Of a stretch of DNA of 35,777 nt, positions 8,804 to 16,395 are shown in pieces. Source of the stretch: Marinilabiliaceae bacterium (lineage in GTDB: Bacteria; Bacteroidota; Bacteroidia; Bacteroidales; Marinilabiliaceae); NCBI GenBank assembly GCA_021443545.1, contig JABUTU010000063.1, forward strand, positions 1-35,777, read 5' to 3'. Both the position numbers and the translations under genes were made by a program. The notes beneath the pieces are model-generated. The model was not told the DNA's origin, ran no database searches, and saw nothing but the letters and a program-made list of their open reading frames with translations. Every line of letters starts with the position of its first letter. The stretch's first letter is position 1.

Positions 8804-10930
8804 CTACTTATTATTGACATCTGTCTTGAGCCATCTATCCAACCACTTATAGAACTCTCGATGCCAAACTATACTATTCTGCGGCTTCTGCACCCAATGA
8901 CACTCATCGGGGAAGTAGAGGAACTCGGCTGGTATACCTCGCATGACAGCACTATTAAAAGCTGCCATTCCTTGCGTATATGGTATGCGAAAATCCTTCT
9001 CTCCATGAATAACCATGATTGGTGTATCCCACTTACCGACAAAGAGATGGGGTGACTCAGCATAGCTCTTCATGGCTACAGCATTGTCGCGCTCCCAGAA
9101 AGCACCTTTAAGATCCCAATCCGTAAAGAAGACCTCTTCTGTCGTCGCATACATCTGGTCGAAATTGAATATTCCACAATGAGAAATAAATGCCTTGAAT
9201 CGTCCTTCGTGATGACCCGCCAACCAATAGATTGAAAAACCTCCATAGCTGGCACCTACCGCTCCAAGACGCTCCTCATCTACAAATGGTTCCTCTTTAA
9301 CCGAGTCAATGGCTGAGAGATAATCCTTCATGTTCTGACCACCATAGTCACCACTTATCTGCTCATTCCACTCTCTACCAAAGCCTGGTAATCCTCGTCG
9401 GTTAGGAGCAACAACAATATAATCGTTAGCTGCCATCAAAGCCAGATTCCAGCGCGACGACCAGAACTGACTTACTGTATTCTGCGGACCTCCCTGACAA
9501 TAGAGTAAAGCTGGATATCTCTTGTTTTGATCAAAGTGAGGAGGATATAAAACCCACACCAGCTCTTTCTTGCCGTCTGTTGTCTTGACCCAACGCTCCT
9601 CAACTCTTCCTAAATCAAGTTTATTTAATATTGATGCGTTAACGGTTGTAAGTGATGTAGCTTCACCCGACTCCTTGTCCACCCCATAAATCTCTGTTGG
9701 AGAATGCATACTTTGGCGCGTTGTCACTAATCTTTGGGGTGTTGATATCACCGATGTATAGTCGCACACATCATCTGTTATGCGCGTTAACTGCTTCGTT
9801 GCAACATCAATCCTAAAGATAGCCTCTTTTGCATTCTCATCAATAATGGCCCAAACAACAGCGTCGCTTTCCGAGTCAAGACAGAATGAAGAGACACTCA
9901 AATCAGACTTCTCCATCAGGTTGACCTCCTGACGTGTCTGTAAATCCATCATTATAATACGATTCTGATCGCTCTCATATCCGTCGTGCTCCATACTGAG
10001 CCAAAAGAGATTCTTGCCATCAGCCGATACGAGCGGATTCTTATCGTATCCCTTATTGAAATCAGTCAGACAGACCGTCTGTCCATCCTCTAAATTATAT
10101 TGATACAGATTCGAGTTAGTACTTTTGGCACTTTCAAGACCTGTTAATTTCTTACATGTGTATATTACCGATTTACTATCGGGCGTCCAACATACATCCT
10201 CCATTCCGTCGAACGGCATAAGCGGAGAGTGATAAGGCTCTCCCTCGAGGATATCTTTTGCATCTTCCGCAGCGACACCATCCTTCGAGAGGTCAGCAAC
10301 AAAAAGATGGTTATAAGAGCCATCCGACCACTCATTCCAGTGACGATACATTAAACTTGTCTCTATTCTCGCTGTAGCAAGTGGCATATCTGGGTGCATA
10401 TCATGAATATCTCTATCCAGTTTTACCCTATTCAGATAGAGAATATGCTTCATATCTGGGGAGTATATAAAACCATCCACTCCGCCTTTAACATTTGTAA
10501 TCTGGCGAGGTATCCCACTTCCATCAGCTCCTATCTCAAAGACCTGACTCCCTGCCTCTCCAGCAGAAGCGAGGTAGCAAATGGCTTGTCCATCAGGACG
10601 CCACGCTACCTCATATTCATTTCTGACTGTACGGGTAATCCGTTTCATCTCACCACCAGCAACTGGCATAGTATATATGTCAGTAAACGACTTATTACTC
10701 TTGACATCTGTGTAAGCTATCGTGAAAACCATTGTGTTGCCATCTGGCGAAACTTGTGGGTTTCCGACACGCCCCATTTGCCATATCAGTTCCGGTGTAA
10801 GACGACTCCCTGCTTCAAGTTGGGGTTCAATAGGTTCATACAACTCCTCCTGCTTTGTCGTCTGACATCCTATAGTCAGCATCTGCGCCATAACCAATGT
10901 CGTAAGAAACGTTTTGAGTGATACCCGCAT
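8804..10930 (-). CDS. S9 family prolyl-oligopeptidase-type peptidase (DPP5-like lipoprotein)
   Basis: A 708-residue serine peptidase. An N-terminal beta-propeller (about 45-430) with repeated S-P-D-G and R-P-D-G type blades precedes an alpha/beta-hydrolase domain (about 445-705). The catalytic triad is readable: S561 in G-A-S-Y-G-G, D646 in G-E-K-D-F-R and H678 in D-E-C-H-W-V. Length, spacing and triad fit the dipeptidyl-peptidase 5 group known from Porphyromonas gingivalis, which cleaves dipeptides in the periplasm. The N-terminus is hydrophobic and ends L-T-I-G-C22, a plausible though not ideal lipobox, so it may be a lipoprotein. The 5'-nucleotidase C-domain gene follows 23 bp later. The role would be peptide catabolism in an asaccharolytic or mixed-diet anaerobe. 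Confidence 0.88.
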   Translation of the reverse strand: MRVSLKTFLTTLVMAQMLTIGCQTTKQEELYEPIEPQLEAGSRLTPELIWQMGRVGNPQVSPDGNTMVFTIAYTDVKSNKSFTDIYTMPVAGGEMKRITRTVRNEYEVAWRPDGQAICYLASAGEAGSQVFEIGADGSGIPRQITNVKGGVDGFIYSPDMKHILYLNRVKLDRDIHDMHPDMPLATARIETSLMYRHWNEWSDGSYNHLFVADLSKDGVAAEDAKDILEGEPYHSPLMPFDGMEDVCWTPDSKSVIYTCKKLTGLESAKSTNSNLYQYNLEDGQTVCLTDFNKGYDKNPLVSADGKNLFWLSMEHDGYESDQNRIIMMDLQTRQEVNLMEKSDLSVSSFCLDSESDAVVWAIIDENAKEAIFRIDVATKQLTRITDDVCDYTSVISTPQRLVTTRQSMHSPTEIYGVDKESGEATSLTTVNASILNKLDLGRVEERWVKTTDGKKELVWVLYPPHFDQNKRYPALLYCQGGPQNTVSQFWSSRWNLALMAANDYIVVAPNRRGLPGFGREWNEQISGDYGGQNMKDYLSAIDSVKEEPFVDEERLGAVGASYGGFSIYWLAGHHEGRFKAFISHCGIFNFDQMYATTEEVFFTDWDLKGAFWERDNAVAMKSYAESPHLFVGKWDTPIMVIHGEKDFRIPYTQGMAAFNSAVMRGIPAEFLYFPDECHWVQKPQNSIVWHREFYKWLDRWLKTDVNNK

Positions 10931-11057
10931 CGATAAATCATTAAAGGGAATTTCAACATCTTTTCTCTCTGAACGATTAGAAGTTGTGTTCAGCAGATTG
11001 TTGATTTGAAGTCCCCTGTGTTAAACTATATCAGATTATCTTGATTCACTCTGGCTT
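10931..11057. other. Intergenic, upstream of the S9 peptidase gene
   Basis: A 127-bp gap between the 91-residue protein gene and the S9 peptidase gene, both minus-strand. It is the widest gap within the left-hand minus-strand gene run, so it is the natural place for a promoter driving the peptidase and the genes below it. I searched for a TAnnTTTG box on the minus strand and found no clean match. No strong hairpin was seen. Confidence 0.3.
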
Positions 11058-11333
11058 TTAAACCAACTTCAATGAATCGTACTCCTTAATCAATTCGTTG
11101 TACTCTTCACCAACCTCTTTAAGGATATCACGGAACTGAGACTTACCATTATCCTCGCGGTTGTATGAACTTACCTTGCGAACCGACCTGTCGCGGAATG
11201 CGATAATCTTCACAATGAGTTCACTTGCCTTATCATCGTTCTGCTCGCTGATAATGCTCTTAACGCAGATACTTGATACCAATTCATCTGCAAGGAATTT
11301 AATCTCCTTCTTAAGATCTCTACGATTTGCCAT
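11058..11333 (-). CDS. Small conserved helical protein of unknown function
   Basis: A 91-residue, charged, largely helical cytoplasmic protein starting M-A-N-R-R-D-L-K-K-E-I. It has no signal peptide, membrane span or catalytic motif. Its character (short basic start, heptad-like leucine/isoleucine spacing, acidic C-terminal helix E-E-Y-N-E-L-I-K-E-Y) matches short conserved proteins I associate with Bacteroidales genomes, but I cannot assign a function. A good -7 promoter box lies about 43 bp upstream of the ATG, which supports the gene being real and having its own transcription start. Confidence 0.7.
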   Translation of the reverse strand: MANRRDLKKEIKFLADELVSSICVKSIISEQNDDKASELIVKIIAFRDRSVRKVSSYNREDNGKSQFRDILKEVGEEYNELIKEYDSLKLV

Positions 11334-11375
11334 ATTGATAAATATTAAATGTTATTTTTTGACACATTGAGATAG

Positions 11376-11383
11376 CAAAGATA
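11376..11383 (-). promoter_or_regulatory. Candidate Bacteroidetes -7 box for the 91-residue gene
   Basis: On the minus strand these bases read TATCTTTG, a perfect match to the Bacteroidetes -7 consensus TAnnTTTG. They lie 43 bp before the ATG at 11333, giving an expected leader of roughly 35 nt. I did not find a TTTG -33 element at the usual 19-21 bp spacing, so only the -7 half is supported. Confidence 0.5.
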
Positions 11384-11418
11384 GAGAAAATATTCCTCTT
11401 TATCTTACTGCTACAACA

Positions 11419-11452
11419 AAAAAGAGACGTCTCCTAAGAGACATCTCTTTTT
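11419..11452 (-). terminator. Rho-independent terminator of the BspA/MucBP gene
   Basis: A 15-bp stem with one C-A mismatch and a 4-base loop. The arms are A5-GAGACGTCTC and GAGACATCTC-T5. Read on the minus strand it ends in a run of T and lies 21 bp after the stop of the 1,504-residue protein gene. Because both arms carry A/T tails it could work in both directions. It separates the surface-protein gene from the 91-residue gene and its promoter. Confidence 0.8.
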
Positions 11453-11473
11453 ATTTCAGGAATATATAATTGT

Positions 11474-14400
11474 CTACTTTACAAGCACTCGCTTAACGAG
11501 CTGCTCTGTCTTAACCACGTATATACCCTTCGCATCAACCGCGATTATAGCCGTATTTTCAACAACCCCTTGATAGATAATCTGACCAGTGATGCTATAT
11601 ACTGCAATCATTTGCTTAGCTGGCACCTCAATCTCTATGTTATTACCCTTTGCTGTGATTCGAGTCACACCTGCTCCGACAGCTTCGATAGCATTTGGTT
11701 CATCATCCTCCCAGACTGTAGTAAATGTCAAGTCGTCGTTTGGCATCGTTGGTGGGACAACTCCATCCCACGTATATGTTGCTCCCTCAAGAGTATAGAG
11801 AGGTGCAACGATTGATGTACCATACTTTATTGTGCCCGTTGGTGTGTAAGAACCCTCATTGGTTACTGTGGCACTCGAACGAGTATTTACCCATGTCAAT
11901 ATGAAAGATTTACGCTGATATTTGACTTCAACGGTCACGTCGTTACTTGTCACACTCTTCTGAACAATAGCAAGAGCCTCAAACCCGTCAACACTCTTCG
12001 CAACAGCATTGGTCTGACCGTTGTAAGTAGTTGTCAAGGTCTCTCGCAACGATTCATCCTCTTCATATACACCATCAAGATTCTCGAAACTATGTACTAC
12101 TTGATAATCTATGACGTTAGGTGTAAAGACAGCGTAGAATACAGCACCCGCTTCAGTCATTATACCATAATCATCGTTCTCAATAGCCTCTGTTGCTGTA
12201 GGAGACGTTGCCCATCCAATGAAATCATATCCCTCCTTTTGTGGCAATGCTGATGGTTTAACTATCGCATCACCATAAGGGATAGGTGCAGAAATATAGT
12301 TTGCTGCTTCATCCTGGAAATACCATGTTACAGTGAATGACTTCTTGCTCCACACTGCTGTCAGAGTCAAATCTACAGCTGGCATTGTTGTTGGAACAGC
12401 CATGCTCCACGATGGTGTCTCATAACCGACTCTCGTCATCACGGGCAACTCAATAGGAGCCTCATATTTTACAGAACCGCTCTTCGTATAGGTGGTTTCA
12501 TTAGTAATGGTTGCCTCCTGGATTTCTTCATATACCAACTGATAGCTATTACGAGAATACTTTATCTCAACAATTGTACTACCATCCTCTGCTATCGTCT
12601 CCTGGTCAAACGACTGAGCCTCAAAACCCTCATAAGTATTTGCTGTAGCCTCTGTCTGCAGACCATACTTACCCTTACCTATTGCCAATGCTTTCTCTGA
12701 ATATGTACCATCAAGATTCTCTGTAAGATGCTTCACGGTATAGTCAACAGTTGCATTGTCAAGTATTATTGCATAATAGGTCACATCACCAGCGACACTT
12801 GTTGCAACCACCATGCTCTCCTGAGCATTCTTGTCGGTATTCCAGCCAACATAATGCTTTCCTGCTGGGGCCGTTGGTGCTTCAGGTGCTGTAATCGATG
12901 CTCCATACTTAAGTGTAGCCGACGCAAGTTCACTTGTACCATTCATCCATTTAACACTATAGGAATTACGTGTATAGTAGATATTTACAACTGACGAACC
13001 ATCTTCTTTGATAGTTACTTGTTCTATAGGCTCTCTCAGTGTAAAACCTGTATACTGCTTGGCTGCAGCTTGAGTCTGCAAGCCTGCTGTTCCACTACCC
13101 GACTCAGTAGCATTCGGACCAGCATACGAACCATCGAGACCTTCAAGGTAGTGACACACCTGATAATCAGCTGCATCATTAGCAGCGAAGACAGCATAAT
13201 ATGTTGTGTTATCTTCATACTGTGATGCTGGAGCCACAGTTGTCTGTGCCCCATCTGTCGTATTCCAGCCAATGAAATGCTTGCCTGCAACGGCTGATGG
13301 CGCAGGTGGAGCGACAAGCACCGTTCCAAAGAAGTGCTCTGCTGTAGCCAACTCAGCATCGCCATTCTTCCAGGTAACAGTATACTTGTTTCTGTCGTAC
13401 TTTATCACTACCTCTGTCGTGCCGTCCTCCTTTATCTCCTGCTGATCTACGTTCTGAGCAGTAAAGCCTGTAACTGTTTGTGCCGAGACGGCTGTTGTGG
13501 TTCCCCAGATACCCTCGCCTGTTGTGCGCAGACTCTCATCTTCTTCGTAGCTGGTACCATCCAATGTCTGAAACAGATGTTTAACGGTGTAGTTCTTCTT
13601 TGGATTATCAGCAAGAAGAGCATAATAGGTTATATCATCTACATACGTTGCCTCGTCTAAGTTAAGAGCAACAGATGACAATGGATCAGTATGCCATCCT
13701 ACAAAATTCTTTCCTGCTGGCAGAGTTTCCAAAGCTGGTGCTACCAATGGTGTCTGATAACGCTTTGTCGCCTCCGACAACTTGGCATCACCATTCATCC
13801 ATGTCACGGTATACTCATTACGATTGTAATAGATATTCACAACTGTGCCTTCCTCTGTAAGTTCTACATTATCAGCATGGTCAAAAGTGAAACCCTTTAA
13901 TGTTGTAGTATTATAGGCGTACAGAGCAGCATCGGTCATTGTAGATATCTTACCAACACAATTTGGCGTAGAACCATACGAGACATACTCATCATCATCA
14001 ATATTCTGTATGTAGTGTTCAACCGAATACTTTACCTCTACATCTTTTACATGTTGGTCATAATTCTCTACGTCATCGATGATATAGAAACATGTATTGA
14101 AGACTGAGTTTTTCTTGTATATCTCCATCAGGTTTGATGGGACACAAAGGACCCTCTTATGTGAGGCAGAAGCTGTTGATTCGAATGTGCCACTTGATGC
14201 TATCGGAGGTTGAGGAGAGGCAAGTTTTAGAACTTCAAGGTTTGTCAGAGCCCTCATTGACCTATATCTCATCTCTATCATATCATCCCCTAAATCTATA
14301 GCTCTCAATGAATTACATGCATCAAAAGTTCTGACTGCAGGTGTTCCTGTAGTTCCCGAAAGATATGCTGTTCCATCTGCAACGGTGTACGAAAGGCTCT

Positions 14401-15988
14401 TTTTGCCCTTTGGATATGAAACCATAGATATGACACCATTATCTGCCTTATGGTACAACGCATCATCATATACAAACAGAGTTGTATTTCCTCGACTGTT
14501 AGTGAATTTCTCCAGATTGTATAGATTGAAGAAATAACCATCGTTGCTACCAATTTTCAACTCCGCGCTTATGTCGAAGGTCTTGGTGTTACCATTAGAG
14601 TGCATACCAGCTCCTGCTATGGAGGTTACGCCATCAGGCATCACATAATTTGGGATATTCACATCAGTTCCCCATGTGACAAGTTTCTTTCCGTCTTTGG
14701 TGTACTCTATACCATCAATAACATTGTACAGACTGATATTGATGAACTTTAAAGAGACTGGCGATGGGACTGCTGTATCACTGATATTTTTCGCTTCCAA
14801 TACAGTGTTTCCTTCACAATCAACAAACTTGGTATATGTACAATTAAGAAAAGCCAGACTCGCTATCTCTTTTACTGTCGTTGGCAATATAAAGGTCTCT
14901 GTTCCGAAATAACCATTCTCATTATACTGACCACCATTCACTTTGTACCCATTGCACCTAAATGCCTTGAGAAGAATCGTTGGATTTCCATTACCATCTA
15001 TCTTATACAAAGCTCTGTTGTGATTAGCATCTTCTATCACTTTAAACGTCTTATTCTCAGGGTCGATTGTGAGGGTCATCTTATTATTTGCGCCATCACA
15101 AAGACGATAGTATTCACCAATTGAAGTAACATTCTTTCCGAGTGTTATGTTGGCGCACCCGAAGGTACATCCGCCTACGTATACCAAGGCTCCGCCATCA
15201 GTGAAGGAAGCCAAGGCCGATCCGTAGATTGAGTGTGTGAGCACTCTCTTCGTTGTAGCTGGTGTCGTATAATTCTTACCTGTACATAGACGTGGGAAGT
15301 ATATCAGTTTCTCTTTGTTTTTAGAGTAGAGAACTTCGAAGTCTACGACACCATCTTTCATCACGACATCCAACTCGAAACTGGTATTACCCTCCTCTAT
15401 CTCAATCTTCTTTGCACATAATGTAGACCACCCAAGGAAGGTTGTATTATTATCACCAAGCTGTCTGACTTTAGCTCCGATGCGAAGAACCTCGTCTGGT
15501 GGAACTACCGTTGTTGAGTAGAATGCATTCGCTTCAACAACCTCTAAGGATGGGGCATCCAAATTGATGATGACACCATTTCTTACAACGTTACCTGCCG
15601 CATTCTTGTTCCCCGAAGAATCTCCTGAGTAATTGAAGGCTTGGCTCTTTATCGTAGTAATATTATTTCCAAGTATAACCTCTTTCAGTTTCTTGCAATT
15701 GGAAAAGCATTTTGTAGCGATGATGGTAACGGGATATTCGATATCCTCATCTCTTACATCATCATGTACTGTCACTACATCGACTATTCTGACCGTTTCA
15801 CTATATTCGATTTCTCCAGCCACAACCATCGCATAGCCCCTGGTTTTTACACTCTTGTCCTCATTCAGAACATCTGGTGTCACCTTGTAATAAACTCCAT
15901 CCATCACCAAGGTATAGTCATAAGCCATACATGAGATTCTACATAGCGTGGATAGAAGCAAAAAAAGAAATAGTCCAATTCTGTTCAT
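11474..15988 (-). CDS. BspA-type LRR / MucBP / InlB-B-repeat surface protein with T9SS-like tail
   Basis: A 1,504-residue surface protein. Layout: signal peptide (about 1-22); a region of irregular BspA/LRR_5-type leucine-rich repeats (about 60-640) with motifs such as L-K-E-V-I-L-G-N-N-I-T-T-I and V-T-S-I; five alternating MucBP-like plus InlB-B-like modules (about 652-1431); and a 73-residue C-terminal domain. The tail has the type A T9SS pattern: I-A-V-Y-S-I-T-G-Q-I-I-Y, then G-I-Y-V-V-K-T, ending V-L-V-K. It should be secreted by T9SS and displayed on the surface, probably as an adhesin. It is transcribed divergently from the giant fibronectin-type protein and has its own terminator. Binding partner unknown. 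Confidence 0.86.
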   Translation of the reverse strand: MNRIGLFLFLLLSTLCRISCMAYDYTLVMDGVYYKVTPDVLNEDKSVKTRGYAMVVAGEIEYSETVRIVDVVTVHDDVRDEDIEYPVTIIATKCFSNCKKLKEVILGNNITTIKSQAFNYSGDSSGNKNAAGNVVRNGVIINLDAPSLEVVEANAFYSTTVVPPDEVLRIGAKVRQLGDNNTTFLGWSTLCAKKIEIEEGNTSFELDVVMKDGVVDFEVLYSKNKEKLIYFPRLCTGKNYTTPATTKRVLTHSIYGSALASFTDGGALVYVGGCTFGCANITLGKNVTSIGEYYRLCDGANNKMTLTIDPENKTFKVIEDANHNRALYKIDGNGNPTILLKAFRCNGYKVNGGQYNENGYFGTETFILPTTVKEIASLAFLNCTYTKFVDCEGNTVLEAKNISDTAVPSPVSLKFINISLYNVIDGIEYTKDGKKLVTWGTDVNIPNYVMPDGVTSIAGAGMHSNGNTKTFDISAELKIGSNDGYFFNLYNLEKFTNSRGNTTLFVYDDALYHKADNGVISMVSYPKGKKSLSYTVADGTAYLSGTTGTPAVRTFDACNSLRAIDLGDDMIEMRYRSMRALTNLEVLKLASPQPPIASSGTFESTASASHKRVLCVPSNLMEIYKKNSVFNTCFYIIDDVENYDQHVKDVEVKYSVEHYIQNIDDDEYVSYGSTPNCVGKISTMTDAALYAYNTTTLKGFTFDHADNVELTEEGTVVNIYYNRNEYTVTWMNGDAKLSEATKRYQTPLVAPALETLPAGKNFVGWHTDPLSSVALNLDEATYVDDITYYALLADNPKKNYTVKHLFQTLDGTSYEEDESLRTTGEGIWGTTTAVSAQTVTGFTAQNVDQQEIKEDGTTEVVIKYDRNKYTVTWKNGDAELATAEHFFGTVLVAPPAPSAVAGKHFIGWNTTDGAQTTVAPASQYEDNTTYYAVFAANDAADYQVCHYLEGLDGSYAGPNATESGSGTAGLQTQAAAKQYTGFTLREPIEQVTIKEDGSSVVNIYYTRNSYSVKWMNGTSELASATLKYGASITAPEAPTAPAGKHYVGWNTDKNAQESMVVATSVAGDVTYYAIILDNATVDYTVKHLTENLDGTYSEKALAIGKGKYGLQTEATANTYEGFEAQSFDQETIAEDGSTIVEIKYSRNSYQLVYEEIQEATITNETTYTKSGSVKYEAPIELPVMTRVGYETPSWSMAVPTTMPAVDLTLTAVWSKKSFTVTWYFQDEAANYISAPIPYGDAIVKPSALPQKEGYDFIGWATSPTATEAIENDDYGIMTEAGAVFYAVFTPNVIDYQVVHSFENLDGVYEEDESLRETLTTTYNGQTNAVAKSVDGFEALAIVQKSVTSNDVTVEVKYQRKSFILTWVNTRSSATVTNEGSYTPTGTIKYGTSIVAPLYTLEGATYTWDGVVPPTMPNDDLTFTTVWEDDEPNAIEAVGAGVTRITAKGNNIEIEVPAKQMIAVYSITGQIIYQGVVENTAIIAVDAKGIYVVKTEQLVKRVLVK
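11696..14035 (-). repeat. Five tandem MucBP-like/InlB-B-like repeat units
   Basis: Residues about 652-1431 of the surface protein. Each unit of about 140-200 residues starts with a MucBP-like half (pattern [D/N]-Y-x-V-x-H-x-x-x-x-L-D-G, ending in a strand before Y-x-R-N) and continues with an InlB-B/List-Bact-type half (T-V-x-W, then G-K-x-[FY]-[IV]-G-W and Y-Y-A). The fourth unit carries an extra B-repeat half, and the fifth has a diverged B-repeat ending F-T-T-V-W. The first unit's MucBP half is the most diverged. The array probably acts as a stalk lifting the LRR region from the surface. Confidence 0.8.
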
Positions 15989-16115
15989 TATTTGTTTGCA
16001 TTTATAGTATGTATTATCAATTTCCTTTAAAAACTCACTCCCCTCTATATCTCAATATGCTAACAATCGACACCTAATCCGTCAACAAAGGGACTTTATG
16101 AGCTAAAATTCGGCG

Positions 16116-16145
16116 CAAAAATAGTTATTATATTCGCATTTCCAA
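16116..16145 (-). promoter_or_regulatory. Candidate promoter for the BspA/MucBP gene
   Basis: On the minus strand bases 16123..16116 read TATTTTTG, matching the Bacteroidetes -7 consensus TAnnTTTG. A TTG at 16145..16143 lies 19 bp upstream as a partial -33 element. Transcription from here would give a leader of about 120 nt before the ATG at 15988. A second TATTTTTG occurs at 16290..16283 with a TTTTG 22 bp upstream, so the choice between the two is open. Confidence 0.4.
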
Positions 16146-16284
16146 CAATTTTTCAGAAAATCATCGTTACTATCACGAATAGGTTATTAGCAATCCTAAC
16201 TTGAAAAGTCTCGTAATCCTCTTTATATGTTATTTAGCGACATCTTGCAACATATTGAGGTATGTCTCGTAGAAAAATGTAGCA

Positions 16285-16323
16285 AAAATATTTTAAACGA
16301 CCAATAGTGTGACAAAATATTTT
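16285..16323. repeat. Twin AAAATATTTT palindromes
   Basis: The 10-bp perfect palindrome AAAATATTTT occurs at 16285-16294 and again at 16314-16323, start-to-start spacing 29 bp, in similar flanks (CAAAA...TTTTAAAC and ACAAAA...TTTTACAAC). Its position 73-111 bp before the giant gene's ATG suits an operator or an A/T-rich activating element, but A/T-rich palindromes also arise by chance in such DNA. Confidence 0.3.
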
Positions 16324-16395
16324 ACAACACAATACAATAATATATGCCTCTATACGCCTATTTATATGTTGAGTAATAATATAAAACATAATAAT

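Larger units (their letters stand above)
15989..16395. other. Divergent 407-bp intergenic region between the two surface-protein genes
   Basis: An A/T-rich, gene-free region between two divergently transcribed large surface-protein genes, so it must hold both promoters. It contains a candidate minus-strand promoter (16116-16145) and, about 75-110 bp before the giant gene's ATG, two copies of the palindrome AAAATATTTT. The leader of the giant gene is A/T-rich with no Shine-Dalgarno sequence. No plus-strand TAnnTTTG box is convincing, and no RNA gene or hairpin terminator was seen. Confidence 0.6.

Noticed and set aside
10394-10921. Plus-strand open frame of 175 codons opposite the S9 peptidase gene
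   Set aside because: It is antisense to the recognisable beta-propeller and signal region of the peptidase and has no motif.
16129-16136. TATATTCG as a plus-strand -7 box for the giant gene
   Set aside because: One mismatch to the consensus, no -33 element at the expected spacing, and about 260 bp from the ATG.
16309-16395. A 29-codon upstream extension of the giant protein from an in-frame ATG at 16309
   Set aside because: The ATG at 16396 opens a standard signal peptide. The extension would place it inside the chain, and its composition is that of A/T-rich noncoding DNA.
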